A stretch of 64,000 nucleotides of DNA from Phytohabitans flavus (GCF_011764545.1 NZ_AP022870.1:5998001-6062000); one strand, 5' to 3'; shown: positions 8,944-19,254, numbered from the stretch's first letter. The notes: generated by a model from the letters alone, not told the origin. Translations and numbers: made by a program.

Positions 8944-9794
8944 CAGCTGCCTCCCCGCAGGATGGAGTTGCCGGCGAAGGTCGCCTCCTTAGCCTCCACA
9001 TCGGACAGGTCGAGGCGGCCGGACTGGCCGTAGAACTCCACGGGGTTGCGCCACAGCACAAGGTCGACGTCGTCCTCGCTGAAGCCGGCGGCGAGCATCG
9101 CGTCCGCCGTGGTCCGGGTCAGCAGCGGGTCCGAGCGGCCCCAGTCGGCGGCCGAGTTGACGAGCATCCGCTCCAGCCCGTACTCCTGGAGGATCTTCAC
9201 CATCCGGGGCGGCGACATCTTCGTGTCCGGGTAGATGGAGAAGGCGAGCCAGCAGCCCGAGTCGCGGACCAGCCCGACGGTGACCTCGTTGAGGTGGTCG
9301 ACGACGACGCGCCCCGGATCGATCCCGGACTCCGCGACGACCGCGAGGGTCCGCTCGGTGCCGCGTGCTTTGTCCCGGTGCGGCGTGTGCACCAGCGCGG
9401 GCAGCTCGTGCTCGATCGCGAGGGCGAGCTGCGCGGCGAAGACCTCGTCCTCCTCGGGGGTCATCGAGTCGTACCCCACCTCGCCGACCGCGACCACGCC
9501 GTCCTTCTCCAGGTAGCGCGGGAGCAGGGCGAGCACCTCGCGGCAGCGCGGGTCGTTGGCCTCTTTGGGGTTCAGCGCGATGGTGGCGTGGTGCCGTACT
9601 CCGAACTGGCTGGCCCGAAACGGCTCCCATCCCACGAGCGAGTCGAAGTAGTCGGTGAACGAGCCGACGCTTGAGCGCGGCTGTCCCAGCCAGAAGGCCG
9701 GCTCCACGATGGCGGTGATGCCGGCGGCCGCCATCCGCTCGTAGTCGTCGGTGGTCCGCGAAGTCATGTGGATGTGCGGGTCGAAGATGCGCAT
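8943..9794 (-). CDS. TatD-like metal hydrolase (EboB-type)
   Basis: 283-residue amidohydrolase-fold protein. The first metal motif is DPHIHM near the N-terminus; others are AVGEVGYD, PALVHTPHRDKA, VVVDHLNE and a late Asp in VNSAADWGRSDP. TatD-family members in ebo clusters are called EboB; the substrate is unknown. It ends exactly at the eboE start and begins exactly at the end of the EboA gene, so all three are translated from one message. Confidence 0.87.
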   Translation of the reverse strand: MRIFDPHIHMTSRTTDDYERMAAAGITAIVEPAFWLGQPRSSVGSFTDYFDSLVGWEPFRASQFGVRHHATIALNPKEANDPRCREVLALLPRYLEKDGVVAVGEVGYDSMTPEEDEVFAAQLALAIEHELPALVHTPHRDKARGTERTLAVVAESGIDPGRVVVDHLNEVTVGLVRDSGCWLAFSIYPDTKMSPPRMVKILQEYGLERMLVNSAADWGRSDPLLTRTTADAMLAAGFSEDDVDLVLWRNPVEFYGQSGRLDLSDVEAKEATFAGNSILRGGS

Positions 9795-10384
9795 CAGATT
9801 CCCTTCAACCGGTCGAGCAGGGCGAGCGCGTCGGGTGCCATGTCACGGCCGGCCGCCCGGCGCTCCTCGACAAGGCCGCTGAGCATTGTGGCGAGCTCGG
9901 CGTCGGCCCGCTCGTCAAGACCGTCCACGTTGGAGAGCGGAAGGCCCATGAAGACGCACTTGAGCACCGCCTGCCGCCAGGCCGCGTCATCGAGGTGCCG
10001 CGCGTACGGGCCGACCGCGGCGGCCACCAGCCGGGTGTCGTTGGTGCGGATCGCGTCCAGCAGCAGCGGTACGCCTTCGTCCGCGATGGGCAGCAGCGGC
10101 AGTCCTTTGAGGACGGCTCGCTTCTCGGCCGCGTCGCCGTACCGGTAGAGCCCTTCCGCCTCGTCGGCGACGCGCTCCGCCGGCACCGCCGCCAGCAGCT
10201 GCACCCGCGCCGCCTCGTCGGCACTCCAGCCCGGTACGTCGGCCAGCGCCTCGCGCCCCACCCGGCGTCCCGCCGCGGGGAAGAGCCGCCCGATCACGCC
10301 CGGGTCGGCCGCGACGCGCTCCAGCGCCTCGCCGAGCCACCCCTGTGCGGGTACGGCCACACGTAGCTCGTCCAGTGTCGTCAT
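9794..10384 (-). CDS. eboA: EboA domain protein
   Basis: 196 residues, mostly helical, repeat-like. Recognisable EboA features are the LYRYGDAAEKRAVLKGLPLLP segment and the C-terminal VLKCVFMGLPLSNVDGLDERAD. EboA is one of the defining proteins of the ebo cluster; biochemical role unknown. The ATG at 10384 has GGGAGG upstream and overlaps the isomerase stop (ATGA). Confidence 0.88.
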   Translation of the reverse strand: MTTLDELRVAVPAQGWLGEALERVAADPGVIGRLFPAAGRRVGREALADVPGWSADEAARVQLLAAVPAERVADEAEGLYRYGDAAEKRAVLKGLPLLPIADEGVPLLLDAIRTNDTRLVAAAVGPYARHLDDAAWRQAVLKCVFMGLPLSNVDGLDERADAELATMLSGLVEERRAAGRDMAPDALALLDRLKGI

Positions 10385-11220
10385 ACCGCCTCCCCATCCC
10401 GCTCGGCCTTGCGGAGGAACTCGATGGACTGGGCGGCCACCGTGGGGGCCGCGTGCGAATGGCGGGGCAGCTCGACGGCGACCAGGCCGGTGTAGCCGGC
10501 GGCGGAGAGCGCGGCCAGCACGGGCGGGAAGTCGATCTCGCCGGTGCCGAACTCGAGGTGCTCGTGCACGCCCCGGCGCATGTCGTCGATCTGCACGTTG
10601 ACCAGGTGGCCGGCGACCTCGCGGACACAGTCCGGTATGGGCAGCGGCTCCAGGCACCGGCAGTGTCCGATGTCGAGGGTGATGCCGAAGCCGGGCGGGG
10701 CACCGAGGTCGGCGTGCAGCCGGCGCCAGGCGGCGATGTCGTCGCCGAGCATGCCTGGCTCGGGCTCGAAGCCGAGCGTCACGCCCGCCCGCGCCGCCTC
10801 GTCCACGATCTCGGCGCACCCCCGCACGAGGCGGTCCCACGGGTCGGCGACGCCGGGCGGGGTGATGCCGGACCAGAACGAGACCGCCTCGGCGCCCAGG
10901 TCGGCACCGATCCGGACCGCGTGGCGCAGGAACTCCAGGCGCTTGGCCGGATCGTCGTGCAGCAGTGTCGGCGCGTGCTTGTGCCACGGGTCGAGCAGGT
11001 AGCGGGCGCCGGTCTCGATGACCACCGACAGGCCGAGGCGGTCCAGTGTGGACGCCACGTCCGCGGTGCGGCGGGCCAGGTCCGGCGCGAAGGGGTCGAG
11101 GTGATCGTGGTCGAGCGTGAGCGCCACGCCTTCGTACCCGAGGTCGGCGATGACCGCCAGCGCGTCGGAGAGGCGATGGTTGGCGAAACCGTTGGTGCCG
11201 TACCCGAATCGAAGGCTCAT
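10381..11220 (-). CDS. Sugar phosphate isomerase/epimerase (xylose isomerase-like TIM barrel)
   Basis: 279 residues of the AP-endonuclease-2 TIM-barrel fold. Probable metal ligands: Glu in LGFEPEPGML, Asp/His in GITLDIGHCRC, Asp in NVQIDDMRRG, Glu in VAVELPRHSH. Proteins of this fold isomerise or epimerise sugars and inositol derivatives, which suits a pathway headed by an inositol-phosphate-synthase-like enzyme. It overlaps both neighbours by ATGA (prenyltransferase before, eboA after). Confidence 0.85.
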   Translation of the reverse strand: MSLRFGYGTNGFANHRLSDALAVIADLGYEGVALTLDHDHLDPFAPDLARRTADVASTLDRLGLSVVIETGARYLLDPWHKHAPTLLHDDPAKRLEFLRHAVRIGADLGAEAVSFWSGITPPGVADPWDRLVRGCAEIVDEAARAGVTLGFEPEPGMLGDDIAAWRRLHADLGAPPGFGITLDIGHCRCLEPLPIPDCVREVAGHLVNVQIDDMRRGVHEHLEFGTGEIDFPPVLAALSAAGYTGLVAVELPRHSHAAPTVAAQSIEFLRKAERDGEAV

Positions 11221-12083
11221 GTCGGTGACACAATCCGGGCGAGGCGGCGGGCGAGCGGCGCGAAGGCCGCGACCACGACGCCGGTGGCCGGTGCGCCGGC
11301 GCTGGCCGCGAGCGCGCCTTGCAGGGGCGGGAGGCCGGTGATGCCGGCGCCCACGGCGGCCCGCACCCGCGCGGCGGAGGGGTCGGCGGCGACCCGGGCC
11401 TGCGCGGCGCCGTACCCGGCCGCGTACCAGGCGGCGAGCGCCCCGGGCACCGCGGCTGCCGCGCCCCGTCCGTTCCGCGCCGCGGGGAGGCTGGCCGAGA
11501 GCGCCACCGCGGCGGTGCCGGCCAGCGTCGCGGCGGGCAGCGCGCGGTCGGCGCCGGAGACCTCACGGCGGGACAGGGCGGTGACCGTGTACGTGTGCGC
11601 GGCGACCGTCAGCGCCGCCGGCACCGCCCGCACGACCCGGCCGGGTGAGGCGCCGAGCAGCACGTCGAGGCCTCGGCAAGCGGCCATGACGGCAGGGCCG
11701 GCGGGGGTGTTCTTGGCCCGCAGGTCGTACGCCCACACCGCCCCGGCCAGCGGGAGCGCGACGGCCAGCGCGCGGCGCCCACCGGCGAGGGCGGCGAGCG
11801 CGATGCCTGCCGCGGTCAGGCCGGCCGCGACGCCCAGCGCCTCCGGCGGCGTGATCCGGCCGGACGGGATGGGACGCTCGGGCCGCTCGACCGCGTCGAG
11901 GTCGCGGTCGGCCCAGTCGTTCGCCGCCATGCCGGACCAGTAGAGGCACACCGACGCGGCGGCGAGGCCCGCCGTGCGCGGCCCGAGCACACCACCCGCG
12001 GCCCCGCCCGCGACAACATCGCCGGGTACGGAGAGCGCGGCGGGCGCCCGGACCAGCTCGGCCAGCGAGCGCAGACTAGGCAT
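11217..12083 (-). CDS. UbiA-family prenyltransferase (SCO3242/EboC type)
   Basis: 288-residue integral membrane protein with about eight hydrophobic helices. The first Asp-rich catalytic motif is NDWADRDLDAVERPERPIPSG and the second region is WAYDLRAKNT. UbiA enzymes attach a polyprenyl chain to an aromatic or, in this clade, probably cyclitol-like acceptor. The ATG at 12083 lies inside the last codons of the cyclase gene (8-nt overlap); an upstream TTG at 12101 is less likely. Confidence 0.87.
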   Translation of the reverse strand: MPSLRSLAELVRAPAALSVPGDVVAGGAAGGVLGPRTAGLAAASVCLYWSGMAANDWADRDLDAVERPERPIPSGRITPPEALGVAAGLTAAGIALAALAGGRRALAVALPLAGAVWAYDLRAKNTPAGPAVMAACRGLDVLLGASPGRVVRAVPAALTVAAHTYTVTALSRREVSGADRALPAATLAGTAAVALSASLPAARNGRGAAAAVPGALAAWYAAGYGAAQARVAADPSAARVRAAVGAGITGLPPLQGALAASAGAPATGVVVAAFAPLARRLARIVSPT

Positions 12084-13215
12084 CGGCGAGCCCGCGGACA
12101 AACGACGCGAGCAGGGCCCACTGCTCGGCGAGCGAGTGCGGCACCGAGCCCAGCGGATCCTTGAAGAAGAACGCGAGGTCGGTCAGCGGCCCGCTGCGGC
12201 CGGACTTGTGCGCGGCGGCGGTCAGCCGGGCCAGGTCCAGCACGAGCGGAGCGGCGAGCGCCGAGTCGCACCCGTGCCAGGTGAACTCCATCCGCATCGA
12301 GGTGCCAAGGAAGCCGCTGAACGTGATGAGGTCCCAGGCGGTCTTGAAGTCGCCGATGTCGTCCACGTACTCGATGCGGGTGTTGCCCTGCGGCTCGTAC
12401 CCGAGTGTCTCCCCCAGCACGCGCTGCTTGCTGGTCGCCTTGGCCGCGTTGGCGCCGGGGTCGGCGAGGTTGGCACCGTCGCCGCCGCCCAGCAGGTTGG
12501 TGCCGGACCAGGTGCGCACGCGCAGGTTGCGCATCGCGAACATCGGCGCCAGCACCGACTTGACAAGCGTCTCGCCGGTCTTGCCGTCGTGCCCGGCGTA
12601 CGGGACGGCGTGGCGGTGTGCGAGCGCGTCGAGCGCGGGCAGCCGGGCTCCGGTCGAGGGGGTGAAATCGATGTACGAGCAGCCCGAAATAAAGGCCGCG
12701 TACGCGTACAGGGAGCTTGCCGGGAGCACCGCGCCCGGCTCGCCCAGCGCCTGCCGCAGCGCGTCCGCGTCGGCGTGCGCCGGGTGGGCGGCCGGGGCCG
12801 GCTCGGTGGACGAGACGTTGACGACGACCACGCGTTCGAGGCTGTGCCGGTAGCGGAACGCCGAGATGTCCTCCGCGATCAGCGCGGCGGTCTCGAGCTG
12901 CGTGGCGGCCGCCGGTACCGGCCGGATCTCGGGCTCGACGGTGGCCAGCTCCTCGGTGAGCGCGGCGACGAGCCGGGCCGGTATCACGCCGGCCACGGCG
13001 AGCGCCTCGGCCTTCTTGCACAGCGGAATCGACGCCGGGTCGTGCCCGCCGAAGACCAGCTCGCCGATGGCCGGGAACGCTGGGCTGCGCAGCTGGGGCA
13101 GCTCCGTAACGCAACCGGTGGTATCGGCCAGTCCAGCCCTGATCGCGGTCGCACCGACAATGCTGGTCACGGCGACTGAACCGCGCCCGCCAGCGAGCCA
13201 AATACCTGTCGCCAT
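12076..13215 (-). CDS. Inositol-3-phosphate synthase family cyclase
   Basis: 379 residues. The NAD-binding start is IWLAGGRGSVAV and the conserved catalytic block GHDGKTGETLVKSVLAP followed by SGTNLLGGGDGANL matches myo-inositol-1-phosphate synthases, which convert glucose 6-phosphate to inositol 3-phosphate. ATG at 13215 has GGGAGG at correct spacing. First gene of the Ebo-like operon; it occupies the place held elsewhere by the dehydroquinate-synthase-like cyclase EboD. It may therefore make a cyclitol for a special metabolite and need not be the housekeeping ino1. Confidence 0.88.
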   Translation of the reverse strand: MATGIWLAGGRGSVAVTSIVGATAIRAGLADTTGCVTELPQLRSPAFPAIGELVFGGHDPASIPLCKKAEALAVAGVIPARLVAALTEELATVEPEIRPVPAAATQLETAALIAEDISAFRYRHSLERVVVVNVSSTEPAPAAHPAHADADALRQALGEPGAVLPASSLYAYAAFISGCSYIDFTPSTGARLPALDALAHRHAVPYAGHDGKTGETLVKSVLAPMFAMRNLRVRTWSGTNLLGGGDGANLADPGANAAKATSKQRVLGETLGYEPQGNTRIEYVDDIGDFKTAWDLITFSGFLGTSMRMEFTWHGCDSALAAPLVLDLARLTAAAHKSGRSGPLTDLAFFFKDPLGSVPHSLAEQWALLASFVRGLADA

Positions 13216-13414
13216 GGTGACCTCCCACCTTCGATTAGATACCAGCGATCGATACCTCGCCGGGATTGTTTTGGGCCCCGTCCACCCGCCTGCCGAGATG
13301 GCACCACCGTGACGGCGCCGGAGTCGGCGGCACCGACGCTGTCGCGGCCCGGCGGGCAAGGCGGACGGGGCTGTGGTGGGCGAGACCGGTCGGCGTCCGT
13401 TCCCGCCCCCACGT

Positions 13415-16400
13415 CTAGGCTCCGGCGGCGCCGGAGAACTCGACCCAGTTCAGGTTGACCAGTCCGGTGGTCGGGCCGCCCGACACCGAACCGAACACCA
13501 GGTAGAGCCGCTGCGTGCCGGCCGGGTAGCTGACCGGCAGGCTCTGGCTCGCCCAGGAGTTGGTACCGCTGGTCGCGTTGAGCGTGGCCGTGGCTACGAC
13601 CGCGCCGGTGGGCGAACCCACCCGCAGCTCGACCGTCGCGCGCGGCGTGCCGGCCGTGGCGTTGCCACCGCTGGCGTAGCGGAAGGTGACCGAGCCGACG
13701 CCACCCAGGTTGACCGGGTCGAACGCGATGTGGTCACCGGGGTCGATGCCGGTCACGTGCTGGCCACCGCCCGTGTCGCCGGTGTTGGCCAGCGTCACGC
13801 CCTGCTGCACCTGGGCGAACTCGGCCTGCTGCCGGCGGACCTGGATGACCGCCTGGCCGACCGTGGTCAGTGCCGGCTGGCCGTTGCCGCCCAGGTCGGT
13901 GTACGAGGCGCTGATCCCGCCGTACAGGTAGCCGCCCGCGTGGTCGGCGCCGTCGGCCGGGGTGGGCAGCGTACCCGAGCACCCGGTGGTGGTGGTCATT
14001 TCGTGGCCGTGCGTGTCGTGACCGAGCACGAAGGACACTCGCACCCGGCTGCAATCGATGGTGCCGTCCTCGGGGTCGGTGACCGTCACCGTGTAGGGAA
14101 CGGTGTCACCCCAGTTGAAGAACGTGCCGGACGTCGGCACCGTTACCGTCACCGCCGGCGCGGTGTTGCCCACGACGATCTCGCGGGTCAGCACCGCGGT
14201 CTTGCCGGTGGAGTCGGTCACGGTCAGCTTCGCGTTGAAGACGCCGTTGGTCGTGTATGTGAACGACGGGTTCGGATCGGCGGAGTCCACCGTGCCGTCG
14301 CTGGTGAAGTCCCAGGCGTACGAGATGGACTCGCCCGGGTCCGGGTCGTAGGTGCCCGCGCTGCTGAACGCCACGGTAAGCGGGGCCTGGCCGGACGTGG
14401 GGTGGCGGCCAGCTTGGCCACCGGCGCCCGGGTGCCCTTGACGTACCTGATCATGGCGAGCTGCGCGTCCGGGTTGGCCCGGAAGAAGCCGTCGCCGTAC
14501 TCCAGGAAGTAGATGTTGCCTTCCGGACCGATCTCCATCTCCATCAGGTTGTCGAAGACGAAGCCGGGCAGGAACTGCTCGACGCCGGTCAGGTTGCCCT
14601 TGCCGTCGGTCTGCATCACGAACATCTTGTCCCGGGTGAACTCACCGAAGAAGACCGCGTTGTTGTAGTACTCCGGCAGCTTCGTCTGCGAGTCCAGCTC
14701 GGCGTCGTACTTGTAGATGGGGCCGCCGTGCGGGCCGACGCCGCCGGTGCCGATCACCGGCCACTTGAAGTCGCACGTGGTCGGCGGGTTGGACAGGTAC
14801 CCGCCCGGGCACGTGGTCAGGGCGTTGTAGGTGTACCAGAACTGCGGCTGCTGTACCGCCGGGAGCACGGTCCGGCCGGTGTTGCGCGGCGAGTTGTTCA
14901 CCGGCGCACCGCAGTTGAACGGCTGGCCCGAGGTGCGGGTCACGAAGTCGAAGTCGATGTACGGCAGGCTCGGCGAGTAGCAGTACGGCCAGCCGTAGTT
15001 GCCCGCCGTCTTGGTGGCGAACCACCGGCCGGTGCCCTCCGGGCCGCGGGTGGGGCTCGGGACCCGCGAGTCTGGCGAGTAGTCACCGACGTACACCAGG
15101 CCGCTCGCGTCCACATCGAAGCGGAACGGGTTGCGCAGGCCCATCAGGAAGATCTCCGGACGGGTCTTGCTGTCGTAGTCCTGGGTCTCCGGGAAGAGGT
15201 TGCCGTTCGGGACCGTGTACGTCCCGTTCGGCTTCACCTTGATGCGGAGCACCTTGCCGCGCAGGTCGTTGGTGTTCGCCGAGGAGCGCTGGGCGTCGTA
15301 GCCGGGGCCCTGGGTCGGCGACTCGTTGATCGGCACGTAGCCGTCCGAGCCACCGGCGTTGGTGTCGTCACCCGTGATCAGGTACAGGTTGCCCTTGCCG
15401 TCGAACTTCACCTTGCCGGCGACGTGGCAACAGATGCCGCGGTCGGTGTCCACGCGGATGATCTGCTGCTCGCTGGCGAGGTCGAGGTGCGGCGTCGGCT
15501 CTTCCACGAACTTGAACCGGGACAGCTGGTTGTACCCTTGAACTTGTCCCAGACCGTGGGGTCGTTGCTGGTCGCCGGCGCGTCGCCCTCGTTGACGCCG
15601 GGCGTGGCCGGGTCGTCCACCGGCGTGTTGAGCCGCGGCGCGTAGTAGACGTACACCCACTTGTTGTTGGCGAAGTCGGGGTCGATCGTCAGCGTCTGGA
15701 GGCCGTCCTCGTCGTGCGTGTACACGGGGACGTTGGTGATGACCGGGCTGGCGCCGGTCTCCGGGTCGTACAGCCGGATCTCGCCGCCGCGGGTGTTGTG
15801 CAGTACACGGCCGTCGGGGAGCACCGACAGCGACATCGGCTCACCCGGCTCGTCGTTGAGCGTGACCTTCTCGTAGTTGGCGAGCACTGTCGCGCCACAG
15901 TCGCCCTCGACCACGCCGGCCGACCACTGGATGCCGCCCAGCAGATGCTTCTTGAAGCTGCCGTTGCGGTACGACTCGATGGAGTGGCCGAGCCCGGTGT
16001 ACCACGAGCGGCCGCCCTGGTAGTCCTTGCACCACGCCACCGGGTGGTCGAAGCCCATCGTGCCGCCGGCGTAGCTCTTCTCGTCCACAGTGGCCAGTAC
16101 GTGCGAGGCGCCCCGGACGTTGGAGGTGTAGTTGTACCACTCCTCGTTCAGCGACAGCTCCCGCGGCACCGTCTCGGTCGACGGGTGCGCCCGGTCGGCG
16201 ACCTTCACCGTCGCGCCGTCCACTCCGGACACCCCGGAGACACCGGTGCCGAGCACGTTGCGGTAGAACGTCCAGTCCTGCTCGGTCTCGGCCGCGGCGT
16301 GCACGCCCACGTAGCCGCCACCGGCCCGGAAGTAGGCCTCGAACGCGGCCTCCTGGGCCGGGTTGAGCACGTTGCCGGTGGTGTTGAGGAAGACCACCGC

Positions 16401-16732
16401 GCGGTACTCGGCCAGGTTGACCGCGGTGAACGCGCCGCCGTCCTGGGTGACGGTGACGGTGAAGCCATTGTCCTCACCGAGCGCGCGGATCACGCGTACG
16501 CCGTCCTGGATGGACGCGCGGCGGGCGCCGTCGGTCTTGGTGAAGACGAGTACCTTGTACGACTCGGGGCGCGGGCGGCAGAGCGGAGGGTCGCGGGGCC
16601 ATTCTCCTGTGCGGTCAGGCTCTCGCTGGTGCCAGGCTCGGGGGCGGCGGTGGCCGGTCCGGCGGCAACCAGCGGGATGGACAGCGCGGTAGCGGCGGCT
16701 ATGGATAGCCACCGTCTAGCGGTTGGAGCCAT
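13415..16732 (-). CDS. Secreted ThuA / sugar dehydrogenase / PKD / CBM protein, frameshifted
   Basis: About 1106 residues if three lost bases are restored (G4 at 16566-16569, C3 at 15535-15537, G4 at 14399-14402). Order: signal peptide (RRWLSIAAATALSIPLVAAGP), ThuA trehalose-utilisation domain (YKVLVFTKTDGARRASI to WSAGVVEGDC), glucose/sorbosone-dehydrogenase beta-propeller (LSVLPDGRVL, GLRNPFRFDVDASG, NYGWPYCY), a PKD domain (SAGTYDPDPGESISYAWDF) and a C-terminal CBM6-like beta-sandwich (VTFRYASGGNATAGTPRATV). It acts outside the cell on a sugar or polysaccharide. It is the last gene of the sugar operon, 240 nt after the Gfo/Idh gene. Confidence 0.87.
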
Positions 16733-16820
16733 GTAAACCTCCGGGGTGTGGGCGTGGGTTCCCTACCCCTGGCGCGGTGCCATGCCCGCCAAGGTCGTGC
16801 GAGCGCGCGGTGTTGCTGGT

Positions 16821-16860
16821 CGTACGGCGCGGCTGAGTCTGGGTTCAACCGCGCCGTACG
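16821..16860 (-). terminator. Hairpin between Gfo/Idh gene and ThuA gene
   Basis: Perfect 12-bp arms (CGTACGGCGCGG and complement) around a 16-nt loop, 113 nt after the stop of the oxidoreductase gene. Could end or attenuate the sugar operon before the large secreted protein gene. Confidence 0.5.
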
Positions 16861-16972
16861 GCCGCCCCGGTACCCGACCATCCGGACGCGGGGCGCAACC
16901 GCTTCCGGACCCTCGCGGGCGGGCCCGAGGTGTCGAGGTGGGCGCGTGCCTCCACGCCCACAGTGGATGGGG

Positions 16973-18175
16973 TCAGGCGGCGACTTCGGCGAGCGCCGGC
17001 GCCACTTCGGTCCACGCCGAGCCCTGCTCCGCCGAGCGGGTGACGGCGTCCATCACGAGCTGCACCTGGAGCGCGTCGACGAACGACGGCGTGGGGTCCG
17101 CTCCGCTGCCGACCGCGTCCAGGAAGTCGCGCATCTCGTGGGTGAACGTGTGCTCGTACCCGATGATGTGGCCGGGTGGCCACCAGGCCGACATGTACGG
17201 GTGGTCGGACTCGGTCACCAGGATCCTGGTGAAGCCCTGCTCGGTGCCGGGCGCGCTGGCGTCGTAGAACTCCAGCTCGTTCATCCGCTCGAAGTCGAAG
17301 GCGACCGAGCCGAGCGAGCCGTTGATCTCCACGCGCACGGCGTTCTTGCGCCCGGTGGCGAAGCGGGTGGCCTCGTACGTGCCCACCGCCCCGCCGTCCA
17401 GCCGGGCCAGGAAGAGCGCGGCGTCGTCCACGGTGACCGGGCCGGTCGCCGAGCCGTCCGCCAAGGCGGCGAGGCCGGCGGCCGCCGACGGCAGCGGGCG
17501 CTCCTTGACGAAGGTCTCGGTGAGCCCGCTGACGCCGGTGATCTGCTGACCGGTCACGAACTGGGTCAGATCGATGATGTGCGCGCCGATGTCACCCAGG
17601 GCGCCGGAGCCCGCCTTGTCCCGCTGCAACCGCCAGACCAGCGGAAACTGCGGATCCACGATCCAGTCCTGCAGGTACGCCGCGCGGACGTGCCGAACCA
17701 CGCCCAGCCGTCCACTTTCGATGAGCTGACGCATGAGGGCCACGGCCGGTACCCGGCGGTAGTTGAACCCGCACATGGACCGAACGCCGGCCGTCTGGGC
17801 CTGGACCGCCGCGGCGACCATGGCCCGCGCCTCCTCGACCGAGTTGGCGAGTGGTTTCTCGCACAGGACGTGCTTGCCCGCCTCTAGCGCAGCGATCGCG
17901 ATCTCGGCGTGGCTGTCGCCCGGCGTACACACGTCGATCACGTCGACGTCGTCGCGGGTGATCAGCTCACGCCAGTCGGTCGTGTACGCCTCCCAGCCGA
18001 GCCGCGTGGCGGCCTCGGCCACCTTCGACTCGTCACGGCCGCAGATGACGGACATGCGGGCGCGTGCCGGAAGGTCGTACACGCGGTTCACGGTGCGCCA
18101 CGCTTGCGAGTGCGCGGCGCCCATGAACGCGTAGCCGACCATGCCGACCCGCAGCTCTTTCTCCATGGTGGACAA
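16973..18175 (-). CDS. Gfo/Idh/MocA family oxidoreductase
   Basis: 400-residue NAD(P)-dependent dehydrogenase. Rossmann motif VGMVGYAFMGAAHSQAW at the N-terminus, the family signature CEKPLANSVEEA near residue 105, and GDIGAHIIDLTQFV with the catalytic His. Related enzymes oxidise inositol, glucose or other cyclic polyols. TTG at 18175 has GGGGGAGA about 7 nt upstream; ATG at 18166 is too far from it but remains possible. Located between the ABC solute-binding gene and the secreted sugar dehydrogenase gene. Confidence 0.9.
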   Translation of the reverse strand: MSTMEKELRVGMVGYAFMGAAHSQAWRTVNRVYDLPARARMSVICGRDESKVAEAATRLGWEAYTTDWRELITRDDVDVIDVCTPGDSHAEIAIAALEAGKHVLCEKPLANSVEEARAMVAAAVQAQTAGVRSMCGFNYRRVPAVALMRQLIESGRLGVVRHVRAAYLQDWIVDPQFPLVWRLQRDKAGSGALGDIGAHIIDLTQFVTGQQITGVSGLTETFVKERPLPSAAAGLAALADGSATGPVTVDDAALFLARLDGGAVGTYEATRFATGRKNAVRVEINGSLGSVAFDFERMNELEFYDASAPGTEQGFTRILVTESDHPYMSAWWPPGHIIGYEHTFTHEMRDFLDAVGSGADPTPSFVDALQVQLVMDAVTRSAEQGSAWTEVAPALAEVAA

Positions 18176-18195
18176 GGTGGGTCTCCCCCGTTACG

Positions 18196-19254
18196 TCAGA
18201 ACCCGAGCTTGAGGTAGTTGCTCGCGTTCTCCTTGGTGATGGTCTCGGAGGCGAGGATGATCTCCTTCGGGACCTGCAACTCGACCAGGTCGGACATGCC
18301 CTTGTTCTGGGCGATGAGCCGGGCGAGCGAGATCGCCGACGATGCCATCGAGGGGCTGTACGTGACCGTTGCCTTGAGGACGCTCTTGTCGGCCTGGATG
18401 TCCTGGATCGCCTTCAGCGAACCGGCGCCGCCGACCATGATGAACTCGCTGCGGTTGGCCTGGGTGATGGCGGCCAGGACACCGATGCCCTGGTCGTCGT
18501 CGTGGTTCCACAGCGCGTCCATCTTGGGCAGCGCCTGGAGCAGGCTGGCCGCCTCCTGCTGACCCGTGTCGGCGGTGAACCGAGCGGCACGCCGGTTGGC
18601 CACCTTGAAGCCGGCCTGGGTCAGCGTGTCGGTGAAGCCCTTCGAACGCTCCTGGGTCAGCTCCAGCTCGTCCATGCCGGCGATCTCGCCGATGACCGGG
18701 CTGGCGACGTTCTTCGCCTTCATCTGCTCGATGATGTAGTGCGCGGCGGACACGCCCATGCCGTAGTTGTCGCCCTTGATCTGAAGGCGGTAGGCGAGCG
18801 GGTCGGGGAAGGCGCGGTCCAGGTTGACCACCGGGATACCGGCCTCCATCGCCTCCAGACCGAAGGCGTTGAGCTCCTTGCCGTCGTGCGGCAGCAGCAC
18901 GATGATGCTGGGCTTCTGCGCGATGAGCGTCTGGAGCGCGGCGCGCTGGGCGGCCGCGTCGCCACCGGCCTCGACCGTCTTGAACTCGACGTCCGAGTAC
19001 GTGCCGGCCTGCGCCTTGGCGTTCTTGGTGATCGCGGCGATCCAGCCGTGGTCGGCCGCCGGGGCGGAGAAGCCGATGGTCACCTTCTCGCCAGGTGCGG
19101 CGTTCCCGTTGCTGCCGGCGGCGACCGTCTGTGCCCCGCCGCCGCTGGGCTCATCCGGCTCGTTGCTGGTGCATGCGGTGAGCAGGGCTCCCGCGCCAAG
19201 CGCGGCCCCGCCCAGCAGCATCCGGCGGCGGGACAGGTCGGGCGCGTGTTTCAT
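18196..19254 (-). CDS. Sugar ABC transporter substrate-binding lipoprotein
   Basis: 352 residues. N-terminus SRRRMLLGGAALGAGALLTAC combines a twin-arginine-like signal with a lipobox. The mature part is a type I periplasmic-binding fold for sugars (RbsB/Peripla_BP_4), with KVTIGFSAPAADHGWIAAITKNAK, GIPVVNLDRAFPD and LWNHDDDQGIGVLAA. It delivers sugar to the permease encoded 80 nt upstream. Confidence 0.92.
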   Translation of the reverse strand: MKHAPDLSRRRMLLGGAALGAGALLTACTSNEPDEPSGGGAQTVAAGSNGNAAPGEKVTIGFSAPAADHGWIAAITKNAKAQAGTYSDVEFKTVEAGGDAAAQRAALQTLIAQKPSIIVLLPHDGKELNAFGLEAMEAGIPVVNLDRAFPDPLAYRLQIKGDNYGMGVSAAHYIIEQMKAKNVASPVIGEIAGMDELELTQERSKGFTDTLTQAGFKVANRRAARFTADTGQQEAASLLQALPKMDALWNHDDDQGIGVLAAITQANRSEFIMVGGAGSLKAIQDIQADKSVLKATVTYSPSMASSAISLARLIAQNKGMSDLVELQVPKEIILASETITKENASNYLKLGF

